Made by a program: the position numbers and the translations under genes. From positions 56,706 to 120,705 of the forward strand of contig JAKUCV010001068.1 in the NCBI GenBank assembly GCA_028386065.3: 64,000 nt of DNA, in the 5' to 3' direction. Below, piece by piece: positions 1 through 12,131 of this stretch (position 1 is its first letter; every line of letters begins with the position of its first letter). This DNA is from Turnera subulata (taxonomy: Eukaryota > Streptophyta > Magnoliopsida > Malpighiales > Passifloraceae). The notes under the pieces were generated by a model that was given only the letters and a program-made list of their open reading frames with translations, was not told where the DNA came from and did no database searches.

Positions 1-244
1 CAATTTTAGCTCTGATTTTCGTGGAAAATCAGAGTTAATTATTATTTAATTAGATTATGTGTTTTTGGTATGATTTTGGGTGTTAATGGATAATCTTTTG
101 ATCATGGAATGATTTGAGGGAGTGATGAACAAGTAATTGAGTGATTCTGGGTAGATTAGGGGTTGATTACGCGGTAGGATCGAATCAGGCCTGAATTAGG
201 GGGATTGAGGGCTCGAAAAGGAAAGAACGGGTGAAACGCGGGGC

Positions 245-347
245 GACCGACGGCCATCTCGCGAAGACCGCCGGCTGCCGGCGGGCATCCACACATGACC
301 GCCGGCAGTGGCGGTCATGCAGTGGATGACCGCCGGCCATGGCGGTC
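245..347. promoter_or_regulatory. Phased GACCGCC/GGCGGTC palindromes in the U3 of LTR A
   Basis: Left arms GACCGCC begin at 266, 297 and 328, exactly 31 bp apart, and pair with GGCGGGC/GGCGGTC arms at 280, 310 and 341. A degenerate unit (GACCGAC) lies at 245. The array ends about 120 bp upstream of the TATA box. The same spacing recurs in every Tat LTR and antisense promoter of the window. A regulatory role is inference. A CCGAC or GCC-box-like site for host AP2/ERF factors is an alternative reading. Confidence 0.7.
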
Positions 348-465
348 ATCACCTTCCAGAATCCCCGATTTTGTTTCTTTTTCGATCCTACGCGGTTTTG
401 GACCAGATTTTCGGGCATAATCTTCACCATTAAGCAAGTCCACGCCCCTAGGCTTCCCAGAGCAC

Positions 466-473
466 TATAAATA
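466..473 (+). promoter_or_regulatory. TATA box of LTR A
   Basis: TATAAATA lies in a context conserved with the 3' LTR (17361-17368), and in reverse in elements B (59872-59879) and C (46375-46382). Transcription is expected to start about 30 bp downstream, in the conserved ACACAC-rich leader. Confidence 0.8.
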
Positions 474-1209
474 GGACCTCTCACACACATTTCAGAGGAC
501 ATAATCTTTCTCACATACACACCTATAAGCTTTTCTTGCTTGGAGAAACTCTACTTCTCCAAGCTTAGAAATATTTCCTAAGGCAGAAACTCTGGAGGAT
601 TTTTGTGGGGATCATCAAGCAGTAGTCTAGCAAGGAGGAATCAAGAAGAGGATCAACCATAGAGCTAAAGAGTGGCAAGAAGTTGGGTGTAGAACTCAAC
701 CCATTGCAAGGAGCTAGAGGAAGGCAACATAAGGTAATCCTAAATCCTTTTTGATTGATTCTTGGTGATTGATTGCTGATGTTTTTGATGATGTAAGTGG
801 CCACTGTGTGCTATGTTTAGAACTACGTGGCTTTGACCCCGATCACTCAGGTACGTAGGTAGTCTCGGTCTCACAACGGGATGCAAGCCAAGTCTTTTCC
901 TCCCCCTTTTCTTTGTTTTCCACACTTGCATACTTGCAAACTTGCACAAGGTGCACTTTTCTCTTTGATTGCACAAGGTTTCGACCCAACACGGATGGGT
1001 GCCTAACACCTTCCCATTCGTGACGAACCCCCGATCCCATATCTTTGGTTCGCCATGACCGGTTGCCTAAGGAGTCATATGAAGATTTTTCCCAAGTTTT
1101 GCCCTTAATAAAACTTGGGTGGCGACTCCAATGATATAGGATTGACCCGAGGAAGAAGGTGAAAGGAATAGGTGAATAGGTCCAAGTGATTTTGGATCGG
1201 GTATTCACA

Positions 1210-1229
1210 GTTGGCAACTCCACTAGGGA
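1210..1229 (+). other. tRNA primer-binding site of element A
   Basis: Directly after the LTR end lies TTGGCAACTCCACTAGGGA. Element C has the less mutated form TGGCGACTCTGCTGGGGA in the same place. Sites of this type are typical of Tat/Ogre elements; the exact tRNA was not determined. Confidence 0.75.
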
Positions 1230-1995
1230 AGTAGTGGGTTTAAGAAATCTTATGCAATCATAGAGCTTTGTGTGTCTTTTTGTTTGTCATCATAAGCGCC
1301 CTGAATTCATGATGATTTATGTGAAGCCTTTATCGTAAGAGGGCGAGGGAAGCCAAGTCCACCACATACTTTCTTTAAGTGATGGTGGCTTGCATGAACC
1401 CGTTTCTCGATGCTTAGCAATGATGGGGATTAACTGGCCTGGGACCTCACGCGATATCTATTATCACATGTGAGTAGGTCAACCTATTCCCTAGCGGCAA
1501 TTTTTTGGCCCCTAACCAGCTGCATACCCTGAGCATCTCATGCATTATGAATCAATAAGTGGTACCTGCATTTGCGTGGATCTTGTTTTGTGCTGTACAT
1601 ACGTGTATATCTTGTTATTTTGGAATCCGAATCTTATCTTTGCATACATGGGGTTTGAGAAAGGAGAAAAGAGGAGCAATCATCCATGGCTATCAAGGGG
1701 AAGGAGGCACTCCATATCTTCTCGTAGTGACTAACAAGAATTCAGCAGAGATTCACTTTGAGACAATTTGAGTGGATGTCCAATTGCCCTAAAAACTGGA
1801 GAAATTAGGATTGCATCATACATGTCATTATGCATTGAATTTAAAAAAAAAAAAAAGACACACCGAGTCGAGAGTCGGCCCATGTTCCACGTCTTTTGTC
1901 CAAACCATTTGTTATCAACTTTTTCCTTTGAGACCACCCGAACAAGGCACTAAAACCCACTTCTTTACCTAGGCAGTGAAGGGCAACCATGAACA
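1230..1995 (+). other. Untranslated leader of element A
   Basis: No credible coding region is seen. The part around 1370-1545 resembles the leader of element C (about 45290-45500 on minus), including the GCATACCCTGAGCAT word, which supports common descent of A and C. A short poly-A run lies at about 1842-1856. Confidence 0.6.
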
Positions 1996-2424
1996 GTGAG
2001 CATGCTAACCAATCAAGGGATACTACCGGTGCAAGAATGGGTCAAAGGGGTGAACCGACGGGGGATGAATTCCCTACTTACAAGGATCAGAGTTCAACAA
2101 GAGAAGGAGGTGCAATTGACATTCCGGGCCTTGGTGGGGAGACTAGAAGAAACAATCCTTCGAGGAATTTTACTAGGGCAACCACTTGCTCAAGAAGCCA
2201 TGAAGCAGTTCAGGGATGCCATGGGGCAATATGCACTTGTTGAAGATATGATAAGGGGTATCCAACTTCGAAATGCTGCCCTTACTCGAGAAAGCATCAA
2301 AGCAAAGGAGAACCTCTGGGAGTGCATCAGGGAACTGAGGAAAAGCAAATGGGATGATTGGGGTGACATGTCAAGGTCTGAAGAGCATTCAAAATCACGA
2401 GATGGCATGATTTCTAGTGAATAA
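1996..2424 (+). CDS. Small hypothetical ORF in the gag position of element A
   Basis: An ORF of 142 codons follows the leader, where a gag would be expected. The product is charged and rich in Glu, Arg and Lys, probably helical, with stretches such as QQEKEVQLTFRALVGRLEET. I see no zinc knuckle and no match to known gag motifs. An open but stop-interrupted stretch continues to about 2570. It could be the remnant of a gag N-terminus or of another Tat accessory ORF. The start is simply the first in-frame ATG; another ATG in a different frame lies at 1989. Confidence 0.35.
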   Translation: MSMLTNQGILPVQEWVKGVNRRGMNSLLTRIRVQQEKEVQLTFRALVGRLEETILRGILLGQPLAQEAMKQFRDAMGQYALVEDMIRGIQLRNAALTRESIKAKENLWECIRELRKSKWDDWGDMSRSEEHSKSRDGMISSE

Positions 2425-3837
2425 GATGAAGGCAGCCCCGGATTTGAAGACAAAGCAGAGAGGATTGAGGCCCAACATGACGGTCCAAAGGAAACTATCA
2501 CTATAGTCCCGCGAAGGAAGCTTGTGTACCCGGATAAGATAGAATGGATAATGGAGGAAGATTCTTAGAGCGGTCGAGGAAGAGGATGAGAAGACCTTAA
2601 GATTTTAATTGTCAAGTCTGTCTTTGTTTTTCATAACACAAAATAAAGGAGGGTCGAAGTCTACCCATGTTAACTTCACCCTAGGGAGTCATTGTTGTCT
2701 GTCCCTAGTTAGTATTCTTCTGTTTAGCACCCATGTAATAAGTATTCTCATCCTCTCATTTATGAATGTGATGTCTAAAACCTTATCGGAATTTATCAAC
2801 CTGGTTTGGAACCATAAAATGAACTACGAAGGCCTGATCCAGCAAACCAAATTTGTTAAGTTATTTTAGCTCGCAATAATATGCCTGGCTTGTGAAGTAA
2901 TCTCCCAACAAAAAAAACAAAAAAAAGAAAAAAAAAAGGAAAAGAAAGGGGGATATGTTCTTCGCAACCAATGTGCCATTCGAGCTTCTCATTTCATCGA
3001 ACATCATTTCCGCTGGTACGTAGGTAACTCTATTAATGAGCCCGGTCTAAATAAATGTTGGTTCCTAAGTTAAGTTGATGGAAGAGGATAAGGTTTAAGT
3101 CTGGACACCTTCTATTGAAAAAGTATTCTGAGTTCTTTAAAGCATTACCCTCGGTCCTGCCCGGATCATATTGTCAAGAAGGATCAGCACTAAATCATCT
3201 CCCAAAGTCGCCACCCTGGGGTGCAAAATTTGGGAATTCATCACCACCTAGACAATGTGCAATCGTCACCTCTTGAGATAGAAAATAAGAAAGCAATGAA
3301 GAAAGAGAGGGGGAACTAGTCCGTTAGGTTGAAAACCCGAGAGGGCGATCTAGGCAAAAGTTAGGACACGCCTACTAGGTTGAAAACCCGAAAGGGCAGC
3401 CTAGGTATAAGTTAAGGCTAATGGAGTTTGGGGTGATCGGGGCATGCTCACGATTCATGGAAATCTCTACTTTAAAGCCATTCCTTGTGATATGCACCAG
3501 CAAAGGGAGATCGGCATCTCATGTGACCTTGTGGGAACCCACTGAACCAAATACCTAACCCATCCCGACACTCATGGCTCGGTGAATTTCGAAAATTGCA
3601 TACATGTTTGTATCTCATGGATAGGAAAGTCAGCATGCATGCACATAAAACAAACAGTAATCCCATCCAAGTACATGAGTCTAGAACTTAGAACACGCGC
3701 ACATGCATATAGGGAGAAAAGGGTAGAACCCTCAAAGTACATGTGTCTTAGACACGAAGGACACACATGCATGCATAGGGAAAAGAGGAATAGCCCCGTC
3801 AAAGCACACACACCTAGATAACAAAGCATACATGCAT
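2425..3837 (+). other. Noncoding internal region of element A with TTGAAAACCC words
   Basis: No gene is recognised. The stretch around 2810-3060 resembles element E at 34650-35210 (words such as ATAAAATGAACTACG and CCCGGTCTA). At 3326-3420 the sequence AGGTTGAAAACCCGA...GGGC occurs twice about 60 bp apart, again shared with E (35568-35665). An A-rich tract lies at about 2910-2945. This is where pol would be expected, and it is missing. Confidence 0.6.
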
Positions 3838-6372
3838 TCATCAAGACCGTCTCTTCTTGCTCCTGGGTTGGCGAACCGGTCGGGTGCACTCCTGAATAGT
3901 ATCTTCAGAAACACCCTAGGTAGGGTCGGTAGGACGAGGGGTCGGTTGAGGGGAAGGAGGAGGCACAAAAGGCCTAGAAGGATGGGGATCCCGAGGCAAT
4001 GGCACTGGGCGAGTAAACCCTCCCTCCTTCACACAGGAAGTCAACTCTCGTATCCGAATGGCTTGAGCTGTCAGAGTAGCCTTGGCCCGCCCGAGCAACG
4101 TCCATAGTCAAGAAACCTCAGCAGCCAGGACCTATTACATTGGGAAGATCAACCAAACCATAGGAGAGGGGAAGAAAGAAGATATTCAAGGCGATGGTCA
4201 GGAAGATACCGTGGTAATGTCAGCAGGGAATAGTGGAAAGTCAGGGGGAAGATCCTCAGAAAAAGGCACTTGACAACGCCTATACGAGTCATCAAAATAA
4301 GTGGCCTCACATGCTGGAAGAATAGGACCAGACATAGAAGAAGATGCCCTGGTGCCCTTTTTCCCTCGTGGGGCGGAACTCTAACGAGACGGACCAGCAC
4401 TAGTCACTGATCCTCCCGCCTCTGGGTAGTCAACGGTGGCATTAAGTGGGTCTTGATGAAGGAAGAATAGTCACCAGGGAGAGTCAAGTCATCAGCATGA
4501 TGATCCAAGTAGTCGCCCTCGGCGGCTTAGCCCCGTTCATTGATATCTCGCGTGGAGAGTGGAGGATCAGGAGGTATGCAAGGCAATTCTATGGTTTGTG
4601 CACAAACGCGGTCCCCGAGGTACCATACCACCATACCGCGATATCCTATTAGACACCGGCAATGATCCATCACTAAGGTCGGAGAATCAATCCTCTCCAA
4701 TCTGTCTTGGTATGCCACGAAGGGAGAAAATTGGACCTGCCAATGGGTGTTCAGTAAGATAGTAGTGCCCGAATGGGATTTCTTTTAACTGGTAAAATTT
4801 TAGGAGATATAAAGACGAAGAAAGAAGGGTACCTTGCCCGATATGGCGACATAATCTATATAATGACAGGACCACACTCAGTCATAGGCATGACTCCTAG
4901 TCCCACGATTCTGGGAGCCCCAGCGAAGGGATACCGGCCATGCCTCCTCGCCCGGCGGCAACTTCGGAGCAGATAGCCCAAGGTACTCTTGACCCCACAC
5001 CTGTAAAGGTCATCCGGGTAAACGAAGAAAGACAAGAGTGAAAGACATACCTCCCAGATCCAGGTCGAGCCATAAAGATGCTTGGCAGCAAGCCGGGAAA
5101 AGTTGGACATTTCTTAGTAGGCATTCGCAAAACCCGCCGAAGCCCAGTCGATCCTCGGACTATCTAAATGGACAAGTGATGCCAATAGGTCACATCGAAC
5201 CCGATCGCTACCAGAAGCAAAAAGAGACCTGCTCATGCTTGCCAGTATCAAACCTCGAGTTCTTTGCTCAGCAGTCCCAGGGTAATTAGGGTCCAATAGG
5301 GTGTCCTGCAGCCATTTGGGTGATACCTCACATGTACGGACCCAGTTGGGGGGAAATCCCACCAATTCCTGAAATCGGTCAAGAGCTAATTAATGGTCGA
5401 AGATAACTGGGTAACCTCGGAACAACAACCCAGTGATGTGAGTGAAGTCCGAAGGAGTCATTGTCATCTCGCCACAAGCAAGATGGAAGGTATTAGTAGT
5501 ATCCCACCACCTCTCGCCTAGTGCTGACACAGCCTGAAGATCGACTTTGTCCCTTTGGAGAGTACAAAAGAAATCCCACAGCCCGACTCTCCTGATGATG
5601 TTTTGAATAGGCTTGTTCTTTTTCACATGATCAAGGATGAGATGGCGAGCATTAGTCCCGGCGTGATTCCGTTTCCTCTCCTTCAAGTCCTGCATGGATA
5701 CACCAAAAGAAGTCAATACCCGCGCCAACCCGAGTTTAGCAAGATCAAATCCAGGCCTCACATATCGAGACATGTATCATAGGGTTGGGATTACACATTT
5801 GCATCATGCATTCCAACACCATGGCACAGTTTTATTTACGGGTCAAAACACAAGAAAGTCACAAAAAAACCGCCCTGGTAAAGTTTGAAATTGGCCAAAA
5901 TTGGAACAAGCCCATCAATACCTAGTCATTCAATATTAACCCTATGTATCCACAATGTCAAAATAGTACCCGAGCCATTTGGAATCTCCAAACTTTATCA
6001 AGAACCCAAATCCCTCAATTTGGGCAGGACTTTAATCTTTGACTTCTTGTGTTTAATCCATGAAATAAACATAGGGAAAAACATTATACACATCCTAGGG
6101 GCATTCCTAAGCATTCAAATACAACATACACCACACGAATTCGGATTCAAGGGGCATATGGGCACACACTTAAAAATCAATCAAAGTAAAAATCTAATGG
6201 GTTTGTAGGTTTAGAAATCACTTACTTGGACTTCATGGAGACGAGAAGAGATGTGCCTATCCGGGGATTTCATCAACAAGCTTAGATTCTCGTCCAGATT
6301 GGTTTTTGGATGATACTTCCTCATGGATTCTTCCCGCAATTTAGAAAGATTTGATGATGATGATGATGCCAT
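3838..6372 (-). pseudogene. Antisense plant-mobile-domain (PMD) gene of element A, disabled
   Basis: The gene lies tail-to-tail inside a plus-strand element. Exon 1 is 6226-6372 (ATG at 6372, serine-rich start, donor GTAAGT). Exon 2 is 5051-5689 (213 codons, acceptor TGCAG) and holds the PMD core: a WWDTTNTFHL motif, then CGEMTMTPSDFTHITG. Exon 3 is 4833-5000 and exon 4 starts at 4736 (motif VVWYLGDRVC). Coding-like segments continue in shifted frames to about 4187 and at 3838-4098, ending in a basic RSKKRR stretch. All joins checked are phase 0. Stops lie at 5390-5392, 5114-5116, 4878-4880 and 4404-4406, with a frameshift near 4530. PMD proteins (MAIN/MAIL1-like) are known in plant hosts and in transposons. 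Element B has a less damaged copy. Confidence 0.8.
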
Positions 6373-6503
6373 GGATAAAGATGAGAGGGATGGGGGATTG
6401 TTTTGTGGTGTTTTGGGGTCAATAGGAGAAGAGAAAATTGAGAGGATTTCGGGTTCTAGGGGTGCCCTAAGCGAAATAAGAGAAGAAAGAAGTAGGAAGG
6501 GGC

Positions 6504-6610
6504 TTTTAAAACCCACCAATGAGCCGACGGTCATGGCATGAAGACCGCCAGCCGTGGCGGTCATCCCTGCACGACCGCCACGTGCTGGCGGGCTTCCACA
6601 CGTGACCGCC
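6504..6610 (-). promoter_or_regulatory. Promoter region of the antisense PMD gene (element A)
   Basis: A TTTTAAAA box lies at 6504-6511, about 132 bp upstream of the ATG. Further upstream are three GACCGCC left arms beginning at 6543, 6573 and 6604 (30 and 31 bp apart), the first two with right arms at 6556 and 6587. This is the same phased palindrome as in the LTR of the element. That it acts as a promoter is inference from position. Confidence 0.55.
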
Positions 6611-6849
6611 ACCTCCCACACGATCTCCCTCTTCGATTCTTCATGGGTCCCGCACCCCGAAACGGCCTTTTCCCTGGAATTAAACCCCGTATGCATATTT
6701 TTGGGTCCTAAATAGCGGGGTACATGGTTTGAATTGAAATCATTTATGGGTCCACTGTTTTTACTTTGTGGAAAATCTGGGACTAGGGGCACAGTACCCC
6801 GTTTTGTTTGATTAACATATACCGGAGCACACTAAACCTCGTAAAGGGA

Positions 6850-7687
6850 TATTAGGGGCATCCTTTCCCACCTTTCGGCTTGTATGTCTCAAGGGGCACG
6901 GCACATCTAACTAGGCAATCTAGGGGCACGAGATCCAGACACATCCAGCCTAGGACCCGACAGACAAGAAATGAACTCAATTAAGAGAACACAGTTAAAA
7001 GCCAAAGCCCGATCTTTGCAAGGAGATAGCCTAGTCCATAGAAAGAGCCTAGTCCAAAGCCAAAGCCCGGCCTTTGCAAAGGAAGAAATCTAGCCAACCT
7101 GAGAGATGAGAGAAGCCAAGAGCCAAAGCCCAGCCTTTGCAAAAGGAGAGCTCAGTCAATAGTCAAAGCCCGATCTTTACATAGAAGGAATCCAGTTGAA
7201 AGCCAAAGGCCTAGTCTTTGAAAACCTGGGGATGTGAGGTGTCTAGTTGACCGAGTCATGGGAGAAGGCCTGCTTTGAATTTGGGGAGCCCGAGAGATGT
7301 GAGATGATCGAGCCCAGTCAATAGAATACCCAATTTTTGCACCTTGGGAGGTAAACCCAGTTAGAAGAGAGGTATGGGATCCAGTCAAAACTAGAGAGCC
7401 TAGCCATCAGAGGCCCAGACAGGAAAGAACATAGATATGAAAGAGCCCAGTCAAAGCCGTAGACCCAGTCTCCGCAAGATGTGAGAGCCCAGTTAGAAGA
7501 GAGATGAAGGAATCCAGATTAACTAACCTGACAGACTTAGTCAGGAGAGAGACCAAAGAGGAGTGAACCCAATCAAAGGAGAAGATGAAGGAGTCCAGTC
7601 AAAGCCAAAGACCTGGTCTTTGCAAACCTGAGAGATGAGAATCCCAGTTAAGAGAGAAGTGAGGTATCCGGACCCAGGTGTCCAGAC
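6850..7687 (+). repeat. 3' region word array of element A, part 1
   Basis: Noncoding sequence built of repeated phrases such as AGCCAAAGCCCGATCTTTGCA and GAGATGAGAG, with spacings of roughly 40-70 bp. The array continues after the copia I insertion at 15728. The Tat lineage is known for hypervariable tandem 3' regions. Element B carries the inverted counterpart at about 60700-61440. The TSD of copia I (CAGAC) is 7683-7687. Confidence 0.7.
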
Positions 7688-9213
7688 TGTAGGTTTCTGG
7701 ACATGCAATTGACACTCAAAAGCAAGCAAAATACGCAGCGGAAAAACCGGAAACAACACAGGAACACATGTGAAGCATATAAACCGAATAACAATTTTCC
7801 GTACCTTACACGGTTAGGATCTTTCACCCAACTGTAGAACCGAATCAGCAAGAGCCAGACATAAGCCTCGCCCCTTTACGGTATCCACACGAACCATTGT
7901 AACCGGCTGAAGAACGTCTCACGACTTCAACCCGAGCTCTCCCGAACTAGTGTGCTAGCAACAGATTTCCGGGAGTTATGTTTGTGGTGTTTTATTTCTT
8001 CTTTCTCAAGAAGATGTGTGTGTGTTTTGCCTCTGAAAATTTCAGACCTCAAGACACTCTCAAAGCTCTGAAAACTCTCAAGCAAGTGAGAAGAAGGCTA
8101 GAGTAATCAGATTACTCAACCCCATCAAAAGCATAATGTAGTGGAGTTAATGGCCAACAAGGTGGACCATTAAGCAACATGATTATGTCTCCCACTAATG
8201 CACCAACACACCAACTCATCACAGCACTAAGTTTGGTCAATTATTCTGACAATAATTGAACCAAACCAGCCCAAAAACGACCCTGGTCCAACCACGGTCC
8301 AACCGCGATCCAACCACACCTTAATCGAACCATGGTCCAACCACGGTTCAACCACCTGCTCGAATCAACGGCTGTATGTGTGTGACCCTGTAGGCACTTG
8401 TAACGTCCGGCAATAATTGTAAACTCATTTACAATTATAAGCAAAGAGCGGCGTCTAGCAACACATCATTGCTACCCGAACGACAAGATCAGTACTGATT
8501 CATATGCCTCGCAAACATTTCATCGTCCCTTCGTCCCATTATCAAGATTAAACCGAGACATGGAATATGTCATTCTCGTATATGTTTAATCTCGGTTTCT
8601 TGATCCTCGAGTTAACTGTATAAAACGGATACCAATGATATCACCATATCATAATCCGAGCACGGCCGTGCAATTACAGTTCAACTCTATCAAGAAACCA
8701 TCCGATAATATACCCGTTATATGGGTTGGACGAATCCCCTCTGGATCATACAAAAACCACTACACACTTATCATATACCCAATGATTACCCTTAAGTCCA
8801 CCCAGTTACGGATGACTAGGAATAATATCAAAGTATATGACTCACATGTTGGGAACCTTGACGATCTCAGGTCTAAGGACAATACATATAAGAATCGCTA
8901 TCGACAAACATATAACGCTCCATGTAGCATTCTTATGTGGGTCGGTCCAGTCCACAAGTTCTCCAACTTGTACCCGTATGTAGAATTCATATCACATATA
9001 AATTCTCAACATACGCTAGTCTTAATTTATTATTACAACCCATCCATAATAATAATCGACTAGGGACATTTAAGAATATATCAAATATATATTCTAGGGT
9101 TATAAATATGTGCAAGCGATTATCCCATAATCATATTTATTGGAATAACCTTAATGTATATACACGACTATATACGATCATCCATTGATTGGCTTTTGGG
9201 CATATTACTAACA
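7688..9213 (-). repeat. 3' LTR of copia I
   Basis: This is nearly identical to 14196-15722. The polypurine tract is just right of it (minus-strand AAGTGGGAGAT, complement of about 9214-9224). An 11-bp direct repeat, GGTCCAACCAC and variants, occurs about five times at 8285-8365. A long dyad GAGATTAAAC.../GTTTAATCTC surrounds about 8545-8600. ORFs seen in the LTR are duplicated chance frames. Confidence 0.93.
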
Positions 9214-9327
9214 ATCTCCCACTTGCACTAAAGCCAATCATCCATGTATCTAATACCAATGGATGTAGCATGACCATCATGCTTCCGCTGTGTGAGAGGC
9301 TCAGTCAAAAGTTCTGCTACAAAGTTC

Positions 9328-9883
9328 TCAAACAAAACTTAGTACAACCTCAGTTGTAGGGTCGACAACTGTTTCTTGCTTGGAACTCTTCCAGCAAACA
9401 GTGCCACCTCCAAGACAAAAAAACACATAACCTGATTGCGATCTAAAATCATCCCTGTCAGTTTGGAAGCTAGCATCTTTGTAACACTTTACAACAAGCC
9501 CATCAAGGCTTCTGTAAACCAGGAATGCATCCTTAGTGCTTCTCAAGTACTTAAGGATATTTAACCGCTGTCCAGTGACTTTCACCGGGATCAGGGCATC
9601 TGCTTGTGACACTCAAAGCATAAGCGACAACCGGTCTAGTACATAGCATGGCATACCTGACAGATCCTATTGCAGAAGCATAAGGGATCTTACTCATCTG
9701 CTCTCTCTCCTTAGTCGTACTAGGACATTGATTCTTTGAGAGAGATATGCCATGTGACATGGGCAAGAAACCCTTCTTGGAATCTTGCATGCTAAACCTC
9801 TTTAGCATCTTGTCAACATATGTACTCTGACTTAGCCCGCGAAGCCTTTTGGATCTATCTCTATAGATCTTTATACCTAACAC
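9328..9883 (-). pseudogene. RNase H region of copia I pol
   Basis: The minus-strand reading gives the end of reverse transcriptase (LGIKIYRDRSKR, YVDKMLKRF) and then RNase H motifs (YKDASFQTDRDD, SQSGYVF, TVCWKSSKQETV). Two overlapping frames (9551-9883 and 9328-9612) show a frameshift near 9600. In a working enzyme this removes the RNA of the RNA:DNA hybrid. The usual C-terminal ADxFTK motif is not seen before the ORF ends, so the domain is truncated. Confidence 0.85.
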
Positions 9884-9906
9884 TTAGGCAGCTCCTCCTA
9901 AGTCCT

Positions 9907-10737
9907 TCATTGAGAAATTCTTCCTAACGAAGTCTTTACAGACTGTAGCGTCGGAATATCATTCCCAATGAGTAGAATGTCGTCAACATAAAGTAACAAG
10001 AAAACAATAGTGCTCCCACTAACCTTCTTGTAAACACATGAGTCATCTTCACTTTTAATGAAACCAAACTCTTTGATTACTTCATTAAAACGAAGATTCC
10101 AACTCCTTGAAGCTTGCTTAAGTCCATAAATGGACCTTTGCAACTTGCATACCGTATTGGCATTCTTTGGATCGACAAAACCTTCAGGCTGTGTCATATA
10201 CACACCCTCTAAAAGATTTCCGTTTAAGGAAAACGGTTTTTGACATCCATTTGCCATATCTCATATAATCGTGGTATGCAGCTATAGCCAATAGAATCCG
10301 GATGGATTTAACCATGGCGACTGGTGAGAAAGTTTCATCATAGTCAATACCATGAACTAGCTTGAAACCTTTCGCAACCAATTGCCCTTTAAAGGTAATC
10401 ACATTACCATCCATGTCGGTCTTTCACAAAGACCCATTTGCACCCTATAGGTTTTACCCTTTCAGGTGGATCAACCAAGGTCCATACCTTGTTTTTCATA
10501 CATGGATTCCATTTCCGAATTCATGGCTTCAAGCCACTTCTTGGAGTCCAGACCCGTAATGGCCAGCTGATAGGAAGTGGGCTCATCCTCACCTATGAGC
10601 ATCACATCTCCAGTATGAGTTATGAGAAATCCATATCTCTCAGGCTCATACCGAATCCTATCCGACCTACGCGGTCCATGTGTTACAGGTACAGGATTCT
10701 CATCCACAACAACTTGCGGATCCTGTCCTTGTTCCAT
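9907..10737 (-). pseudogene. Reverse transcriptase region of copia I pol
   Basis: Copia-type motifs in order: ALNSEMESMYEKQ-like start, QLVAKGFKLVHGIDYDETFSP, PEGFVDPKNAN, YGLKQASRSWN and the catalytic YVDD (about 9980). Frames change at about 10460 and 10230. At the latter the MDVKTAFLNG-type segment, which carries the first catalytic Asp, is spread over three frames. The YVDD box is intact but the ORF is not. Confidence 0.88.
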
Positions 10738-10810
10738 CTCAGCCTCTATATCTCGAACTTCTTCGAGTTCTATTTCCTCCCACTGATTCTTCTAGAAATG
10801 AACTATCTTT

Positions 10811-12062
10811 CTAGAAAAATAGCAGTCCGAGCCACAAACACTTTGTGCTCTGTGGGATTATAGAAACAATACTCTTTAAGGTATCATACAAAAGGCACTT
10901 GTCGGATTTAGGGCCGAGTCTATCTGATGCTTCACGTCTTACGTAAGCCTCACAACCCCAAATCCTAATAAAAGACAAATTGGGACGCTTCCCAGTCCAT
11001 ATCTCATATGGTGTCTTTTCGACCGATTTAGATGGAACACGGTTAAGTGTAAATGCAGCACTCAATAATGCATGTCCTCAAAATGGAGAAGGAAGGTCAG
11101 CTTGACTCATCATAGAACGAACCATGTCTAACAAGGTTCTGTTCCTCCTATCGGATACACCATTCCATTGAGGCGTACCCGGTGGAGTAAGTTGTGATAC
11201 TATACCACAACCCTTTAGATGATCAAGAAACTCTCGGTCTAAGTATTCACCTCCTCGATCAGATCGAAGCATTTTAATACCTTTCCGAGTTGACTCTGTA
11301 CTTCATTCTTGAATTCTTTGAACTTTTCAAAGGATTCTGACTTGTGTCTCATAAGGTACACATAGCCATATCTACTGAAATCATCAGTAAATGAAATGAA
11401 GTATTGAAATCCACCTCTAGCTTGTGTCGACATAGGTTCCCATACATCAGTATGTATAAGGCCTAACAAGTCCGAAGCCCTTTCACCTTTACCGATAAAA
11501 GGAGCCTTCGTCATTTTGCCTAATAAACATGACTCACATGTCTCAAATGATTCAAAATCAAATGAGTCTAAAATTCCATCCTTATGGAGTTTAGAAATAC
11601 GAGTCTCGTTTATATGGCCCAAACGACTATGCCAAAGAAAGGTTTCACTAGAATCATTCATTCTAACCTTCTTCGTATTAACGTTATAGACAGGCGTTTC
11701 TTGGTTTAGAACATACAAACCATCGTTTAAAATGCACCACCATAATAATTTTTCATTGAAATAAATAGAACAGCAATTGTTCTTTATTACAAATGAAAAA
11801 CCTTTCTTGTCCATACAAGACACAGAAATCAAATTCCTGCTTATGGTAGATACATAATAACAATTGTCCAGTTCTAAAACCATAACACTTGGTAAGGATA
11901 GATAGTAAGTCCCTACGGCTAATGTAGCAACTCTTGCTACAATTCCGACGCGTAGGTCTATCTCACCCTTAGCCAATCTCCTACTCTTTCTCAGTTCCTT
12001 CACATTTCCACAAATATGAGAACCACATCCGGTATCTAGTACCCATGGTGCAGAGGTAGAGA
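10811..12062 (-). pseudogene. Protease and integrase region of copia I pol
   Basis: On minus the aspartic protease site reads LDTGCGSHIC (about 12020-12050). It is followed by the GAG-pre-integrase domain (WHSRLGHINE, CESCLLGKM) and the integrase core: the HTDVWEP Asp, the SDRGGEY Asp at about 11265, and then NGVSDRRNRTLL, where the family normally has Glu in NGVSERRN. The third catalytic residue is therefore Glu-to-Asp. The frame is broken near 11270-11280. The end of the integrase (TPYEIWTGKRPN) follows in another frame. Confidence 0.88.
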
Positions 12063-12131
12063 TATTAGCCTCTATAACAAAATACCTGAAGCGGAAGTCT
12101 CACTTCCCTTCTGCTTCTTTACCTTTTCAAG

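Larger units (their letters stand above)
1..1209 (+). repeat. 5' LTR of element A (left end missing)
   Basis: This stretch matches 16886-18100 almost base for base, with scattered substitutions. It lacks about the first 369 bp of the LTR, which fall outside the window. It ends in TATTCACA at 1209 and is followed by the primer-binding site. It carries a GC-rich palindrome array (245-347) and a TATA box (466-473). Its orientation (TATA and primer site on plus) fixes the element as plus strand. Confidence 0.93.

Noticed and set aside
6211..6792. Full 193-aa reading starting at 6792
   Set aside because: Its first part runs through the palindrome array and TATA-like box; the credible start is the ATG at 6372. 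The same holds for 61548-62126 in element B.
8635..9188. ORFs of 142 and 83 aa, repeated at 15144-15697
   Set aside because: They lie inside copia I LTRs and are duplicated only because the LTR is; no family motif.
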